Of a stretch of DNA of 64,000 bases, positions 43,246 through 54,383 are shown piece by piece. Below the pieces are notes generated by a model, which was not told the origin of the DNA, made no database searches, and saw only the letters and a program-made list of their open reading frames with translations. The first letter of the stretch is position 1; every line of letters begins with the position of its first letter. The stretch is taken from NCBI RefSeq assembly GCF_026020075.1, contig NZ_CP102773.1, positions 186,001 to 250,000 on the forward strand. The letters run 5' to 3'. The position numbers and the translations under genes are program-made. This DNA is from Bosea sp. NBC_00550 (GTDB lineage: Bacteria; Pseudomonadota; Alphaproteobacteria; Rhizobiales; Beijerinckiaceae).

Positions 43246-45627
43246 ATGCCGCACCCTGCGTTGCATGGCATCCGCGTGCTGGACCTGTCTGAATCGATCG
43301 CGGGCCAATACTGCTCGCGGTTGCTTGCGGATTTCGGTGCGGATGTCGCCCTCATCGAGCCCGCTAGCGGCTCGGCGCTCAGGTCTCAGTCGCCGATGTC
43401 CATGGGCAGCGACACGTCGCTGACCTTTCTGCATCTCAATTCAGGCAAGTCGTCCATCGTACTCGATGCATTGTCCCGGGAGCAGCGGCACGAGCTCTTC
43501 GCCTCCACCGATGTCGCCATCTTGGGCCCCTCTATGAGCCAGTCAGCACTGCCCTTGCCGGAATCTGCCGTAACGGTCGAGATCACGCCATTCGGCCGCG
43601 ATGGCCCCCGCGCCGGCTGGCAGGGTCCCGAAATCGTCATCCAGGCGTTATCGGGCATGATGTTCAACAATGGCGCGGAAGGGCGCGAGCCGCTTTATGG
43701 CTGCGGCGAGCGCTCCTCTTACGCGGCGGGCCTCGCGGCCCATATCGGTGTTGCCACAGCCCTGCTGGCGCGCGGCACGTCCGGGCGCGGGCAGCATGTC
43801 GAGATCTCGGCCGCCGAGACAGCCGCGGCCATGTGCTTTCCCTACGCCTTCCAACACATCTACAGCAGGACGCTCCGCCGTCGCGGGGACATCACTAACC
43901 CCTGCGGCCAGGTCCAGTGTCGCGACGGCTGGGTCTGCATATGGATCTACAACCATCGCTGGCCTCGCTTTTGCGAGACAGTCGGTCTCGAACACCTGAC
44001 CGACGATGCGCGCTTCGCCGATCCAGCGATCAGACGCCAGAACTGGGCACAGCTTTTCGAGATCGTCCAGATCCATCTCGCTGATCGGGAGGCCGAGGCG
44101 CTGGTCGACGAGCTTCAGCGGGCGGACGTCATCGCGGCCAAATCCTATCGTCTCACCGAGCTGCCGCGCCAAAAGCACCTGCTCGAACGCGGCTACTGGG
44201 AACGGCTGCCCGATGGACAACCGATCCTGGGGCCTCCCTTCAGACTCTCGCGCACGCCCCGCCGCGTGATGGGAGGGGCTCCGGCGCTGGGCCAGAGGCG
44301 GGCCGAGCCAGCGACGATCCCGCAACCGGCCCCGGTCAGGACCTCGCCGCGGCAGGTGGCGGCAACCGGTTCAGGGCCTCTCGCCGGGCTGCGCGTGCTG
44401 GAACTGACGACGGCTTGGGCCGGGCCGATGGCCGGCCGCGTGCTCGGCTTCCTCGGCGCCGAGTGCATCCACATCGAGTCGCCTAATCGGGTGAACTCCT
44501 GGCGGCTCAACAAGGAAAAGCCCAACCCGGACAACTTCCCGGAGGGTGAGCCGGGCGAGCGCCCTTACGACCGTTCGTTCCTGTTCAACTCGCAGAACGT
44601 TAACAAGCTGTCGTGCATCCTCGACCTCAAGACGGGCGAAGGCCGTGAGATCGCCAAGCGGCTGGCCGTGGCCTGCGATGTCGTCATCTGCAATTTCCGC
44701 CCGGGCACGCTGGCGAAGCTAGGGCTCGACTATGATAGCCTCCGGGAGGTGCGGCCTGACATCATCGTGGCGGAATTGCCGGCCTTCGGCGTCCACGGGC
44801 CGCTGGCGAACCATGCGGCGCTTGGGCCGACCATGGAGATGGCGGCGGGGATGTCGAGCCTCGTAGGCTATCGCGACGCGCAGCCCGAGACTACGGGACC
44901 GTCCTATCTTGACCCGATCGGCGGCTTCAACACGGCCGCCGCCGTTCTCACCGCTCTCATCCACCGCCAGCGCACGGGCGAAGGCCAGCAGATCGAGGTG
45001 CCCCAGGTCGAGGCCGCGATGCACTTCATCGGCGGTGAAATCCTGGCCGCGGCCGAAACCGGACGCGACCCTGGCAGGAACGGCAACCGGGTCGAGCACG
45101 CGTCGCCCCACGATGCCTTTCCATGCGCCGGGCTGGACTCATGGATCGCGATTGCCGTCCGCGACGAGACGGAGTGGGCCTCGCTGTGCCGCGTGATCGA
45201 TCGTCCGGAGCTGATCGGCGACCCGCGTTTCGTCTCGCTGGCGGCCCGCAAGCGCCATGAGGACGAGCTCGCGGCCCTGATTGCGGGCCGGACCGCGCCG
45301 CAGGACCGGCACGCGCTCGCGGAGCGCCTCCAGCGGGCCGGCGTACCCGCCGCGCCGGTGCAGACACCGCGCGATATCGCCGAAGACGCACATTTGTCCC
45401 AACGCGGCTTCTTCCATCGGCTCCACCATCCTGATGCGGGAGAGCATAGCCATCCGGGACTGCCCTTCCATCTCAGTGCCACGCCTGGCAGCCAACACCG
45501 TGCCGCGCCGGCCTTCGGAGAGCACACGGAAGACGTGTTGGCCCGGATCGCCGGCCTCGCGCCCCATGAAATCGCGCATGCCTGGGCCGCGAATGCGACC
45601 GCGACGCGGCCGTTGCCGGGCTTCTGA
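43246..45627 (+). CDS. Fused double CaiB/BaiF-type CoA-transferase
   Basis: 793 residues from the ATG at 43246 (GGAGG upstream). The open frame begins at 43165, but the added 27 residues are not conserved. Two complete family III CoA-transferase domains lie in tandem: residues 1-370 (LHGIRVLDLSESIAGQYCSR) and 377-793 (LAGLRVLELTTAWAGPMAGR). The catalytic Asp of the family is kept in the second half (Asp556 in SYLDPIGG). The aligned residue in the first half is Ser158 (GERSSYAAG), so only the second may be catalytic. It transfers CoA between carboxylic acids in the cytoplasm. A hotdog-fold gene follows by 9 bp. Confidence 0.9.
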   Translation: MPHPALHGIRVLDLSESIAGQYCSRLLADFGADVALIEPASGSALRSQSPMSMGSDTSLTFLHLNSGKSSIVLDALSREQRHELFASTDVAILGPSMSQSALPLPESAVTVEITPFGRDGPRAGWQGPEIVIQALSGMMFNNGAEGREPLYGCGERSSYAAGLAAHIGVATALLARGTSGRGQHVEISAAETAAAMCFPYAFQHIYSRTLRRRGDITNPCGQVQCRDGWVCIWIYNHRWPRFCETVGLEHLTDDARFADPAIRRQNWAQLFEIVQIHLADREAEALVDELQRADVIAAKSYRLTELPRQKHLLERGYWERLPDGQPILGPPFRLSRTPRRVMGGAPALGQRRAEPATIPQPAPVRTSPRQVAATGSGPLAGLRVLELTTAWAGPMAGRVLGFLGAECIHIESPNRVNSWRLNKEKPNPDNFPEGEPGERPYDRSFLFNSQNVNKLSCILDLKTGEGREIAKRLAVACDVVICNFRPGTLAKLGLDYDSLREVRPDIIVAELPAFGVHGPLANHAALGPTMEMAAGMSSLVGYRDAQPETTGPSYLDPIGGFNTAAAVLTALIHRQRTGEGQQIEVPQVEAAMHFIGGEILAAAETGRDPGRNGNRVEHASPHDAFPCAGLDSWIAIAVRDETEWASLCRVIDRPELIGDPRFVSLAARKRHEDELAALIAGRTAPQDRHALAERLQRAGVPAAPVQTPRDIAEDAHLSQRGFFHRLHHPDAGEHSHPGLPFHLSATPGSQHRAAPAFGEHTEDVLARIAGLAPHEIAHAWAANATATRPLPGF

Positions 45628-45636
45628 GGGCGCGAC

Positions 45637-46443
45637 ATGCTGATGACCCGTCCCGAACCTGTCACGCTCACCATCCGACTGGACGACAGCCCGCGTTACC
45701 GTGGCAGCGTCCATGACGACGAAGTGGCCAAGCGCATGGGCTATCGCGCCGCGCTCGTGCCCGGCGCCTTCCTGTATGGCCATTTCAGCCGGCTCGCGGT
45801 CGATCTTTGGGGCCGGTCCTGGATCGAGACGGGGGCGATGGCGGCGACCTTCCGCCGCCCTGTTTACAATGGCGACGACGTCGGCATCGACGCGGCACTC
45901 GACAGCGACGGGAACCGACTCGCGCTCGCTATGCACGGGCCGGACGGACAGCTGGTTGCCGATGGCTGGATCGCTCCTCCCGCCGCCGTGCCCGCGCCTG
46001 CGCTCGCCCTATGGCCCATGCTCGCCGTGTCCGACGTCCGCCCCGCGATCGGTGATGGCAGGCAGATGGTCGGTCTGCGCGGTACGACGGCGGGAGCCGT
46101 CCTCACTCAAGATGACATTGCCACGTCGCGCGCGGCCTTCGCCGAGCGGCACCCGATCTACGAGACGCAGGGCCTCGCCCATCCCGGATTCCTGATGCGT
46201 CGCGCCATGTTCGAAGTGAATGCGAGCTATCGCTGGCCGGGACCGGTGGTGCTGACCGGCTGCGAGGCACGGCACTTCGCGCCCGTTGCCGCCGGTATGC
46301 GTTTCGAGACGTCGAGCGTGATCAGCGAGACCTTCGAGCGGCGCGGCAAGAATTATGTCGTCACCGAAGAACTGGTGCTGGCCGACGGCCGGCCGGCCGC
46401 GCTGTTCAGGCGCACGCAGCTTTATACGCAGCGAGCCGCGTGA
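45637..46443 (+). CDS. MaoC-like hotdog-fold hydratase/dehydratase
   Basis: 268 residues, long enough for two hotdog domains. The N-terminal half has DDEVAKRMGYRAALVPGAFL, YGHFSRLAVDLWG and the strand AATFRRPVYNGDDVGID, as in (R)-specific enoyl-CoA hydratases. The C-terminal half (FEVNASYRWPGPVVLTGCEA) repeats the fold more weakly. With the CoA-transferase upstream it would hydrate or dehydrate an acyl-CoA intermediate. The substrate is unknown. It sits 9 bp after the CoA-transferase gene. Confidence 0.8.
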   Translation: MLMTRPEPVTLTIRLDDSPRYRGSVHDDEVAKRMGYRAALVPGAFLYGHFSRLAVDLWGRSWIETGAMAATFRRPVYNGDDVGIDAALDSDGNRLALAMHGPDGQLVADGWIAPPAAVPAPALALWPMLAVSDVRPAIGDGRQMVGLRGTTAGAVLTQDDIATSRAAFAERHPIYETQGLAHPGFLMRRAMFEVNASYRWPGPVVLTGCEARHFAPVAAGMRFETSSVISETFERRGKNYVVTEELVLADGRPAALFRRTQLYTQRAA

Positions 46444-46687
46444 TGCACGCGATGCGTGCTTTGCCCGCTCAAGTCGAGATGTGGTCAGATCAATTTCAAG
46501 CGAGCCGGCGCTTGACGCCTGGAACGCCAAAAAGAAGCAGAGAAACGGATGGAAACGTGGGGAGCGGAGAGCGATGGCAGCATGAGGCCTGAGGCTGGAA
46601 CTGCCTTGGCGGCGAGACGCGCCCGGCAGCAGCACTGACCGCATTCGCCGTTCTTCGAGGCTCCTCCCGCAATGGGAGGCCGATATC
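46444..46687. other. Gap with terminator-like hairpin before the enolase-family gene
   Basis: 244 bp. GCACGC-GAT-GCGTGC at 46445-46459, immediately after the hotdog stop, is a short perfect hairpin followed by TTT and may attenuate transcription. The remainder holds no gene; GGGAGG near 46675 is the ribosome site of the next gene. Confidence 0.45.
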
Positions 46688-47803
46688 GTGCAAGCGCTAG
46701 CGACGATAAAAAGCGTCGAGCCGTTTCAGGTGGCATGGTCGCCAGAGGATCCTGCGGGGAGCCGCAGCGCCTTCGTTCGGATCACGACCAGCGATGGCGT
46801 GGTGGGCTATGGCGAGGCTTCCCCAATGCAGGGCGGGCTGCACTCGCTCGGCATCATCGCGCGTGACATCGCCCCCGGCCTCGTCGGAGCCGACGCGTTC
46901 GATCAGGCGGTGCTGCATGACCGATTCTTTCACAAGAATATAAAACTGGGCCCTGAAGGCGCGCTGACCGGCGCGCTGGCGGCCGTAGATATCGCGCTGT
47001 GGGACATCAAGGGAAAGGTGCTGGGCCTGCCAATCGCGAAGCTGCTTGGCGGGGCATGGCGCCGGGATGTCGCCTTCTATTCGTCGATCGGGGGCAATGC
47101 CAACCGCACGGTCGACGAGGTGCTGAAAGTGGTCGAAGGGAGATTTCGGCGCGAGACGCCCTCCGCCATCAAGGTCCGGCGCGACGGCGATCGCTCCAAG
47201 CTCGACATGGACATTCCCGGCGACATCGCGAAAGCTACGGCGGTGCGTAATCTCGTCGGCGAGGACTTCCCCCTCGCCTTCGACGCCAACAATGGCTACT
47301 CGGTCGGCGGCGCGATCAGGGTCGGCCGGGCGCTCGAAGACCTCGGCTATGTCTGGTTCGAGGAGCCCGTCCAGCATTATGACGTGCGCAATATGGGCGA
47401 GGTCGCGCAGCGGCTCGACATCACCGTTTCGGCAGCGGAGCAGACCTACACGCTCCAGGCCCTCGTCGACATCATCAACGCGGGCGTTCGCATGGTCCAG
47501 CCCGACATCGTCAAGATGGGCGGCATCACCGGCCTGATGCAGTGCGCGGCCGTCTGCTTCGCGCATGGCGTCGAACTTGTGCCGCACCAGACCCAGCCCA
47601 CCATCGGCCATGTTGCCAACCTACACGTCCTTGGCGCGATCATGCATCTCACCAAGCCTGCGGAGTATGCCGATGGTTCGGGTCGCATGGACGCAGCCTT
47701 TCCCGATCTGCCGAGGCCTCAGGACGGGCGCTTCACCATCCCGGACGGGCCCGGGCTGGGAATTTCCATCAACGATGGCGAACTCAGACGTAAAACGGTC
47801 TGA
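46688..47803 (+). CDS. Mandelate racemase/muconate lactonizing enzyme family protein
   Basis: 371 residues from a GTG start at 46688. It is an enolase-superfamily enzyme with an N-terminal capping domain and a barrel. The base motif reads SAIKVRRDGDR (Lys-x-Arg), metal ligands are Asp in FDANNGYS, Glu in WFEEPVQ and Glu in SAAEQTYT, and the Asp-His dyad is QPDIVKMGG and VPHQTQPTIG. These features place it in the mandelate-racemase subgroup, mostly acid-sugar dehydratases. The substrate is presumably a hydroxy-acid imported by the ABC system that begins 29 bp downstream. Confidence 0.9.
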   Translation: MQALATIKSVEPFQVAWSPEDPAGSRSAFVRITTSDGVVGYGEASPMQGGLHSLGIIARDIAPGLVGADAFDQAVLHDRFFHKNIKLGPEGALTGALAAVDIALWDIKGKVLGLPIAKLLGGAWRRDVAFYSSIGGNANRTVDEVLKVVEGRFRRETPSAIKVRRDGDRSKLDMDIPGDIAKATAVRNLVGEDFPLAFDANNGYSVGGAIRVGRALEDLGYVWFEEPVQHYDVRNMGEVAQRLDITVSAAEQTYTLQALVDIINAGVRMVQPDIVKMGGITGLMQCAAVCFAHGVELVPHQTQPTIGHVANLHVLGAIMHLTKPAEYADGSGRMDAAFPDLPRPQDGRFTIPDGPGLGISINDGELRRKTV

Positions 47804-47832
47804 CAAACAGCCGTTCAACAGGAGGGAAACCC

Positions 47833-49419
47833 ATGGACCGTCGTGAAGTTCTCAAGCTCGGGACGGCCGTCTTCGCGGCGAGCGTCGCTGGGCTCTCCTC
47901 GTCGCACGCTCAGGAAGCCGACGTCCTGCGCATCGGCATCGCGGCCGCGCGGCCGCGGCATACCGATCCCAACTTGACCACGCAGGGGTCGGACAATTGG
48001 GCCACCGAACAGATGTACGAACAGCTTGTCCGGCCCGACGACGGCCGCTTCGCGGTCAAGCCGGAAGACAACATCCCGACGCTGGCGACGAGTTGGACAC
48101 AGTCGGACGACGCGCTGACCTGGCGCTTCAAGCTTCGCGAGGGTGTGCAGTTCCACAAAGGCTACGGCGAGATGACCTCCGAGGACGTGGTATTCTCGTA
48201 CGAACGCGCCATCAAAAGCGGCACGAATACCACCGTTCTGTCGAACATCGCGGACGTCCAGCCGGACGGCCGCCATGGCGTGGTCGTCAGGCTCAAGGGC
48301 CCCGATGCGCTGTTTCTCGGCTCGATCGCCTTCAGCAACAACACATCGATCGTCTCCAAGAAAGCCGCGCTGGAACTCGGGGAACGCTTCGCCACCGACG
48401 CAGTCGGGACGGGACCTTACGAACTCGCCAAGTTCGACCCCAATGGCGCGGTGATCCTCAAGCGCCATGAGGGCTATTGGGGCCAGAAGGCCAAAATCGG
48501 CAATGTCGAGTGCCTCTATATTGCCGACACGACCGCCCGCACGCTCGCTTTGCTCGCTGGCAAGATCGACATGATGGAAGCCGTCCGCGCGCCGGGGTGG
48601 GTCGACTCGATCCTGCAGCGCGACCGCACCGTCAAGATGGACATGACCGCCCCGGGCTCGTTCAACACGCTGCATGTCAACCTGACCCGCCAGCCTTTCG
48701 GCAACCTCAAGGTCCGCCAGGCGCTGATGCATGCCATCAACCGGCCGGCCGTGTCGCAGGCACTGGCGCCGATGGGCGGCGTTCTGGCCTGCCTCCAGCC
48801 AGCCGGCTTCCCCGCCGGCTTCACCACCGAGGAATTGCCGCCGGAGCTGCGCTATCCGCATGATCCGCGCCGGGCGCGCCAGCTCCTTGTGGAGGCCGGA
48901 TTTCCCAACGGCATCGCCTTCTCCGCCAACAGCAGCCGCCGCGAGGACTATGCTTCGACCATGCTAATCGTGCAGGAGCAGCTGCGCGAGGCCGGCTTCA
49001 ACATGGATCTCAAGATCGGGGATCACACAGCCTATCATGCCGACAACCGCTCCGACAAAAACACGCTGGCGATGCACTCGTCGAGCTATCCGCCGATCCC
49101 GACGCAGCTCTACCAGCAGCAGCTCGCCAAGGCCTCGCTGGTCACGGCCGACGGAACCGGAGGCGGAAACTACAGCCATTACGGCGTCGCCATGCCCGGA
49201 ATCGACGGCCTGCTCGACAAGGCCCTGAACACGGCAAGCTTTAAGGACTACGAAGCGATCTGCCGGCAGATCGAGCTGCAGGTCCTGCGCGACCTTCCGC
49301 TCATCGGCCTGTCGACCCTCTCCTTCACCGTCGCGCGCCGGGGCAATGTCGATCTCGGCTACGAGGTGAAGGGTGGCTACGCACGCTGGCGCTTCCACCG
49401 CGCCACAAAGCGCGTCTGA
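47833..49419 (+). CDS. ABC transporter binding protein, family 5 (DppA/OppA-like)
   Basis: 528 residues. The leader MDRREVLKLGTAVFAASVAG carries a twin-arginine-like pattern with cleavage after residue 26. Family 5 blocks are present: DNWATEQMYEQLVRPDDGRF, TWRFKLREGVQFHKGYGEMT, EDVVFSYER, DAVGTGPYELAKF and PFGNLKVRQALMHAINR. It binds peptides or other bulky organic solutes in the periplasm. It is the first gene of a complete five-gene importer. Confidence 0.93.
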   Translation: MDRREVLKLGTAVFAASVAGLSSSHAQEADVLRIGIAAARPRHTDPNLTTQGSDNWATEQMYEQLVRPDDGRFAVKPEDNIPTLATSWTQSDDALTWRFKLREGVQFHKGYGEMTSEDVVFSYERAIKSGTNTTVLSNIADVQPDGRHGVVVRLKGPDALFLGSIAFSNNTSIVSKKAALELGERFATDAVGTGPYELAKFDPNGAVILKRHEGYWGQKAKIGNVECLYIADTTARTLALLAGKIDMMEAVRAPGWVDSILQRDRTVKMDMTAPGSFNTLHVNLTRQPFGNLKVRQALMHAINRPAVSQALAPMGGVLACLQPAGFPAGFTTEELPPELRYPHDPRRARQLLVEAGFPNGIAFSANSSRREDYASTMLIVQEQLREAGFNMDLKIGDHTAYHADNRSDKNTLAMHSSSYPPIPTQLYQQQLAKASLVTADGTGGGNYSHYGVAMPGIDGLLDKALNTASFKDYEAICRQIELQVLRDLPLIGLSTLSFTVARRGNVDLGYEVKGGYARWRFHRATKRV

Positions 49420-49433
49420 GGAGCGAGGGTGAG

Positions 49434-50372
49434 ATGGGTCAATTTCTGCTGAGACGCCTCTTTGATGCGTTGCCGACGGTTCTGCTCGTCCTGACCCTCG
49501 TCTTCGGAGCGATGCGGATTCTGCCGGGCGATCCGGCCCTCGCCGCCCTCGGCGACAACGCGTTGCCCGAACAGCTCGCGGCCTTCCGCGAGCATTTCGG
49601 GCTCAACATGCCGCTCTGGCGCCAGTATCTCGACTTTCTGGCAGGTGTGCTGACTTTCGACCTCGGGCGCTCACTGCTGCACAACCAGCCGGTGGTGACG
49701 CTTCTGGCCAACGCCCTGCCCTTCACGATCGAGTTGACCATCGTGGCGACGCTGATCGGCGTGACGATTGGCGTGCCGCTTGGGGTGCTTGCTGCGACGC
49801 ACCGCAACAGGCTGGCCGATTCCGGCGTGCGCCTGTTCTCCCTCGTCGGCTACGCGGTGCCGGACTTCTATCTTGGGGCGCTGCTGCTCATCGCGCTCTC
49901 GCTGAATCTCGGACTATTCCCGATCAGTGGCGGCGGCCAGGGATTCTGGGACCGCATGCATCACATCATGCTGCCTGCGGTCACACTGGCCTTCCTCAAG
50001 GCGGCCTTCATCGGCAAGCTCACGCGGACCTCGCTGCTCGAGGTCTTCGGCAAGGACTATGTCCGCACGGCCCGGGCCAAGGGTGCGCGCGAGGGCCGCG
50101 TCATCTATCGCCACGCGCTGCGCAATGCGCTGCTGCCGCTGACGACCGGTCTCGGCATCAGTCTGCTCGCCACGCTGTCGGGCTCCGTCGCGGTGGAACT
50201 GGTGTTCAACCGGCCAGGCCTCGGGACCCTGCTCATCGGGGCGATCAGCGAACGCGACTACGCGGTCATCCAGGGCGGCATCATCGTGTTCGCACTGCTC
50301 GTGGTGGGCGTGAACCTCATGATCGACCTGCTCTACATCGCCGTCGATCCCAGGCTGAGGATACAGGCATGA
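49434..50372 (+). CDS. Dipeptide-type ABC transporter permease (DppB-like)
   Basis: 312 residues, about six membrane segments, with the DppB N-terminus FLLRRLFDALPTVLLVLTLV, RILPGDPALAALGDNA and the EAA loop DYVRTARAKGAREGRVIYRH. It lies 14 bp after the binding-protein gene and overlaps the next permease by 4 bp (ATGA). It forms the pore with the DppC-like protein. Confidence 0.94.
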   Translation: MGQFLLRRLFDALPTVLLVLTLVFGAMRILPGDPALAALGDNALPEQLAAFREHFGLNMPLWRQYLDFLAGVLTFDLGRSLLHNQPVVTLLANALPFTIELTIVATLIGVTIGVPLGVLAATHRNRLADSGVRLFSLVGYAVPDFYLGALLLIALSLNLGLFPISGGGQGFWDRMHHIMLPAVTLAFLKAAFIGKLTRTSLLEVFGKDYVRTARAKGAREGRVIYRHALRNALLPLTTGLGISLLATLSGSVAVELVFNRPGLGTLLIGAISERDYAVIQGGIIVFALLVVGVNLMIDLLYIAVDPRLRIQA

Positions 50373-51246
50373 CGTTTGCCGCAGACCAGATCGATACGAT
50401 CGCGCCCGAGCCGTCCCGCCTCGCCATCGCCCGGCGGGTCGTTTTGGACAGGCCCGGCACCATGGCGGCCGTCGCACTGATCGCGGTCTTCGTCCTGATC
50501 GCGACCTTCGCGCCGCTGCTCTCGCCCTACAATCCGCTCGCGCAGAGCTACGTCAAGATCAACCGCGTGCCGTCATGGGAGCATTGGCTCGGTACAGACC
50601 AGTTCGGCCGGGATGTGTTGTCGCGGATACTCTACGGCTCCCGGAACTCCCTCATCATCGGCGTGCTAGCACCGTTTCTAGCTGCGATCATCGGCACTAC
50701 CCTGGGCGTCGTCGCCGGTTTCTTCGGGGGCCTTGTCGACAGGATCATCTCGCGGGTCATCGATCTGCTCATTTCCTTTCCCGAACTGCTCCTCGCCATC
50801 ATCATCGCCGCGGCCCTGGGCGGCGGGTTCTGGAACATCGTGATCGTGCTCGCAGCGGCATTCGTCCCGAACTTTGCGCGCGTCGCTAGGGCGCAGACCA
50901 TGACGGTGCGGGCCGAGCCGTATGTCGAGGCGGCTGTCGCCTCCGGCGTCACCAGGTTTCGCATCATCCTGCGCCACATCATTCCCAACATCGCCGCGCC
51001 CGTAGTGGTGCTGATGACTTTGTGGACGGCGTCCGCCATCCGACTCGAGGCTTCGCTGAGCTTTCTGGGCCTCGGCACGCAGGCGCCCCAGCCGAGCTGG
51101 GGCAACATCATCCGCGACGGGCTCAACAACCTGTTTGGTTCGCCCTGGCCCGTGATCGGCGCTGGCCTGGCCATCACTGGCGTCGTCCTCGCGTTCAACC
51201 TGCTGGGCGACACCATTCGCGACGTGCTCGATCCGGAGATTTCGTC

Positions 51247-51250
<4 letters not shown>
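50369..51250 (+). CDS. Dipeptide-type ABC transporter permease (DppC-like)
   Basis: 293 residues with a soluble N-terminal stretch and six membrane segments. Family blocks are HWLGTDQFGRDVLSRILYGS, VAGFFGGLVDRIISRVIDLL, and the EAA loop YVEAAVASGVTRFRIILRHI. The stop overlaps the GTG of the ATPase gene (GTGA), so the operon is translationally coupled throughout. Confidence 0.94.
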
Positions 51251-52265
<1,015 letters not shown>

Positions 52266-52269
<4 letters not shown>

Positions 52270-53261
52270 ACGATACGCTCCTGTCGGTCACGGACCTCTG
52301 GAAGGTCTTCAGCGCCAGGGCCGGCCTCGGCCTCGGGCGAACCACGAAGGATGTACGCGCCGTCGATGGCGTATCCTTCGACATCAAGCGCGGCGAGACC
52401 ATGGCGCTGGTCGGCGAGACGGGGTGCGGAAAATCGACCCTTGGCCGGCTTATCCTTCAGTTGATCCCGCCAAGCGGCGGCGAGGTGCTTTTTGAAGGGG
52501 TCAGCCTGACCAAGCTCGGCGCGCGCCCCCTGCGCGAGATGCGGCGGCGCATGCAGATGGTCTTTCAGGATCCGTTCGGCTCGCTAAGCCCGCGCCGTAG
52601 TATCGCCGACATCGTCGCCGAACCGATCGACGCCTTCGGACTGGCGCCCTCACGCCCGGCGCGGCGCGAGATGGTCGCGCAACTCCTGCATCAGGTCGGC
52701 TTATCGACGTCCGTCATGGACCGCTATCCGCGCCAGTTCTCAGGCGGTCAGCGGCAGAGGATCGGCATCGCCAGGGCGATTGCGGCCGGCCCGTCTTTCA
52801 TCGTGGCCGACGAGCCGGTCTCCGCCCTCGACGTTTCGGTTCAGGCCCAGGTGATCAACCTCATGCAGGACCTTCAGGAAAGCCGGGACCTGACCTACCT
52901 ATTCATCGCCCATGATCTCGCCGTCGTGCGCCATATCGCGACGAGAGTGGCCGTAATGTATCTGGGTCGCATCGTCGAGATCGGCCCCAAACGTCTGGTC
53001 TACGACACGCCTCACCATCCCTACACCCAGGCGCTCCTTTCCGCCGCGCCCAACCCGGATCCGGACGCGCCGAGGCGGCAGATCGTTCTGAGCGGTGATG
53101 TTCCCAACCCGAGCAACGCGCCGAGCGGCTGCGCCTTCCACAGCCGCTGCCCGATAGCGGTTGCTCGCTGCCGGACTGAGCGACCGGAGTTGATAGCCGT
53201 GGCCTCTGGACATGCAGCAGCCTGCCATTTTGCAAGGCCGAGTCCGATCCAAGCCGTCTAG
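52266..53261 (+). CDS. Dipeptide-type ABC transporter ATP-binding protein (DppF-like)
   Basis: 331 residues from the ATG at 52266, which overlaps the previous stop (ATGA). Walker [10 protein letters not shown] is at 50-58, Q-loop [20 protein letters not shown], signature FSGGQRQRI, Walker B FIVADEP, and the C-terminal block [15 protein letters not shown]. It is the last gene of the importer. An IS110 remnant follows about 125 bp later. Confidence 0.94.
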
Positions 53262-53385
53262 ATAAGGCTTCGCTGCCGCTCACCAGATTTCACTGTCAGA
53301 AAGCAGATGGGGTGGATGGCTCCCGCTCCCGGCGTTGCGGCGCCACAGTGGTGCTGTCACGCAGCACGAGCTTGGAGCGACCACG

Positions 53386-53757
53386 ATGGAGATCACGACT
53401 GTCGGCATCGACTTGGCCAAGAATGTCTTCCAGGTGCACGCTATCAGCGGAACAGGAGAGGTTCTCGCCCGACGAGGGCTGAGGCGCGCTCAGGTCATGC
53501 CCTTCTTCCGCAAGCTTGCTCCGTCCCTGCCTGGTCGGCATGGAGGCCTGCGGCACAAGCCATCACTGGGCGCGCGAGCTGACCGCTCTGGGCCATACTG
53601 TGCGGTTGATGCCGCCGGCCTACGTCAAGCCATATGTGAAGCGAGGCAAGACCGACGCCGCTGATGCGGAGGCGATCTGCGAGGCGGTCACGCGCCCGAC
53701 CATGCGCTTTGTTCCAATCAAGTCGGTCGAGGCCGCGCTGGCGCTTCATCGGACACA
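53386..53757 (+). pseudogene. IS110-family transposase, frameshifted N-terminal fragment
   Basis: The ATG at 53386 opens MEITTVGIDLAKNVFQVHAI with the first catalytic Asp (GIDLAKNVFQVH). An extra base near 53520 shifts the frame. The protein resumes as CLVGMEACGTSHHWARELTA, then PPAYVKPYVKRGKTDAADAE and FVPIKSVE, and stops matching at about 53757. The C-terminal domain is missing. This is a third IS110 lineage in the window. Confidence 0.82.
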
Positions 53758-54074
53758 CGCGGCATCTCCATCGTCGATCTCACCGGCCACACGCCCGGGC
53801 ATATCGGCGTACGATCGAAGATGCCGGCCAGAGCCTGATCATGGTGTCCGACATGCTCTTTCCCGTGGTGCATCCGGTTGCGACCGATGTGAGCTTTCTG
53901 TTCGAGCAAGATCGCGCCGCGGCTAAGACGATGCGGGATCGCTTCTTCCCGCTTGCCGCGTCAGAAGGCGCACTCATCGCCGCAACCCACATGCCCTTCC
54001 CAGGCCTCGGCCGGATCGTCTCTGATCGGGGATAACATCGCTGGGAGGTTGCAGACTGGGCGCTGCAAGGCTGA
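53757..54074 (+). pseudogene. Metallo-beta-lactamase-fold hydrolase, C-terminal fragment
   Basis: Starting at the IS110 break, the sequence reads GISIVDLTGHTPGHIGVR, shifts frame near 53815, and continues EDAGQSLIMVSDMLFPVVHP to AATHMPFPGLGRIVSD. It then shifts again near 54030 to WEVADWALQG with a stop at 54072-54074. GHTPGHIG and the late His in THMPFPGLGRI are typical of metallo-beta-lactamase-fold hydrolases. The N-terminal HxHxDH half is absent. Confidence 0.7.
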
Positions 54075-54114
54075 CGGAAACAGCATACTCGATTGCTCGC
54101 TCTCAGCCCGCAGA

Positions 54115-54383
54115 TGTCAGTGATGTTCGCCTGCGGACTGCGCGAGCCTAGACGACGGAAATCCGGGACGGCCGAAGCGGTCCCGGAACAGGTAATGGCC
54201 GACCAGTTCGGTGAAGGCGCGGGTTCGCTCGCGCTTGCCGTCGCCGTAGATCTTCGCCACCGCGATGCCCGTGTTGTCGTAGAGATCGATAGTGACCCCT
54301 CGATCCTCAGACGGCTCGGCCGCCCCTACAACAGAATCTGTGGCGCCGCCTCCATGCGCCGCCCCTGCCGCGAGAGCGGCTTA
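54115..54383 (-). pseudogene. Possible coding remnant, family unknown
   Basis: The minus strand is open for about 90 codons without a good start. It reads EDRGVTIDLYDNTGIAVAKI, YGDGKRERTRAFTELVGHYL, FRDRFGRPGFPSS. The residue pattern looks protein-like, but I cannot name a family. It may be the tail of a gene disrupted by the rearrangement that also left the IS110 and hydrolase fragments. Confidence 0.3.
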
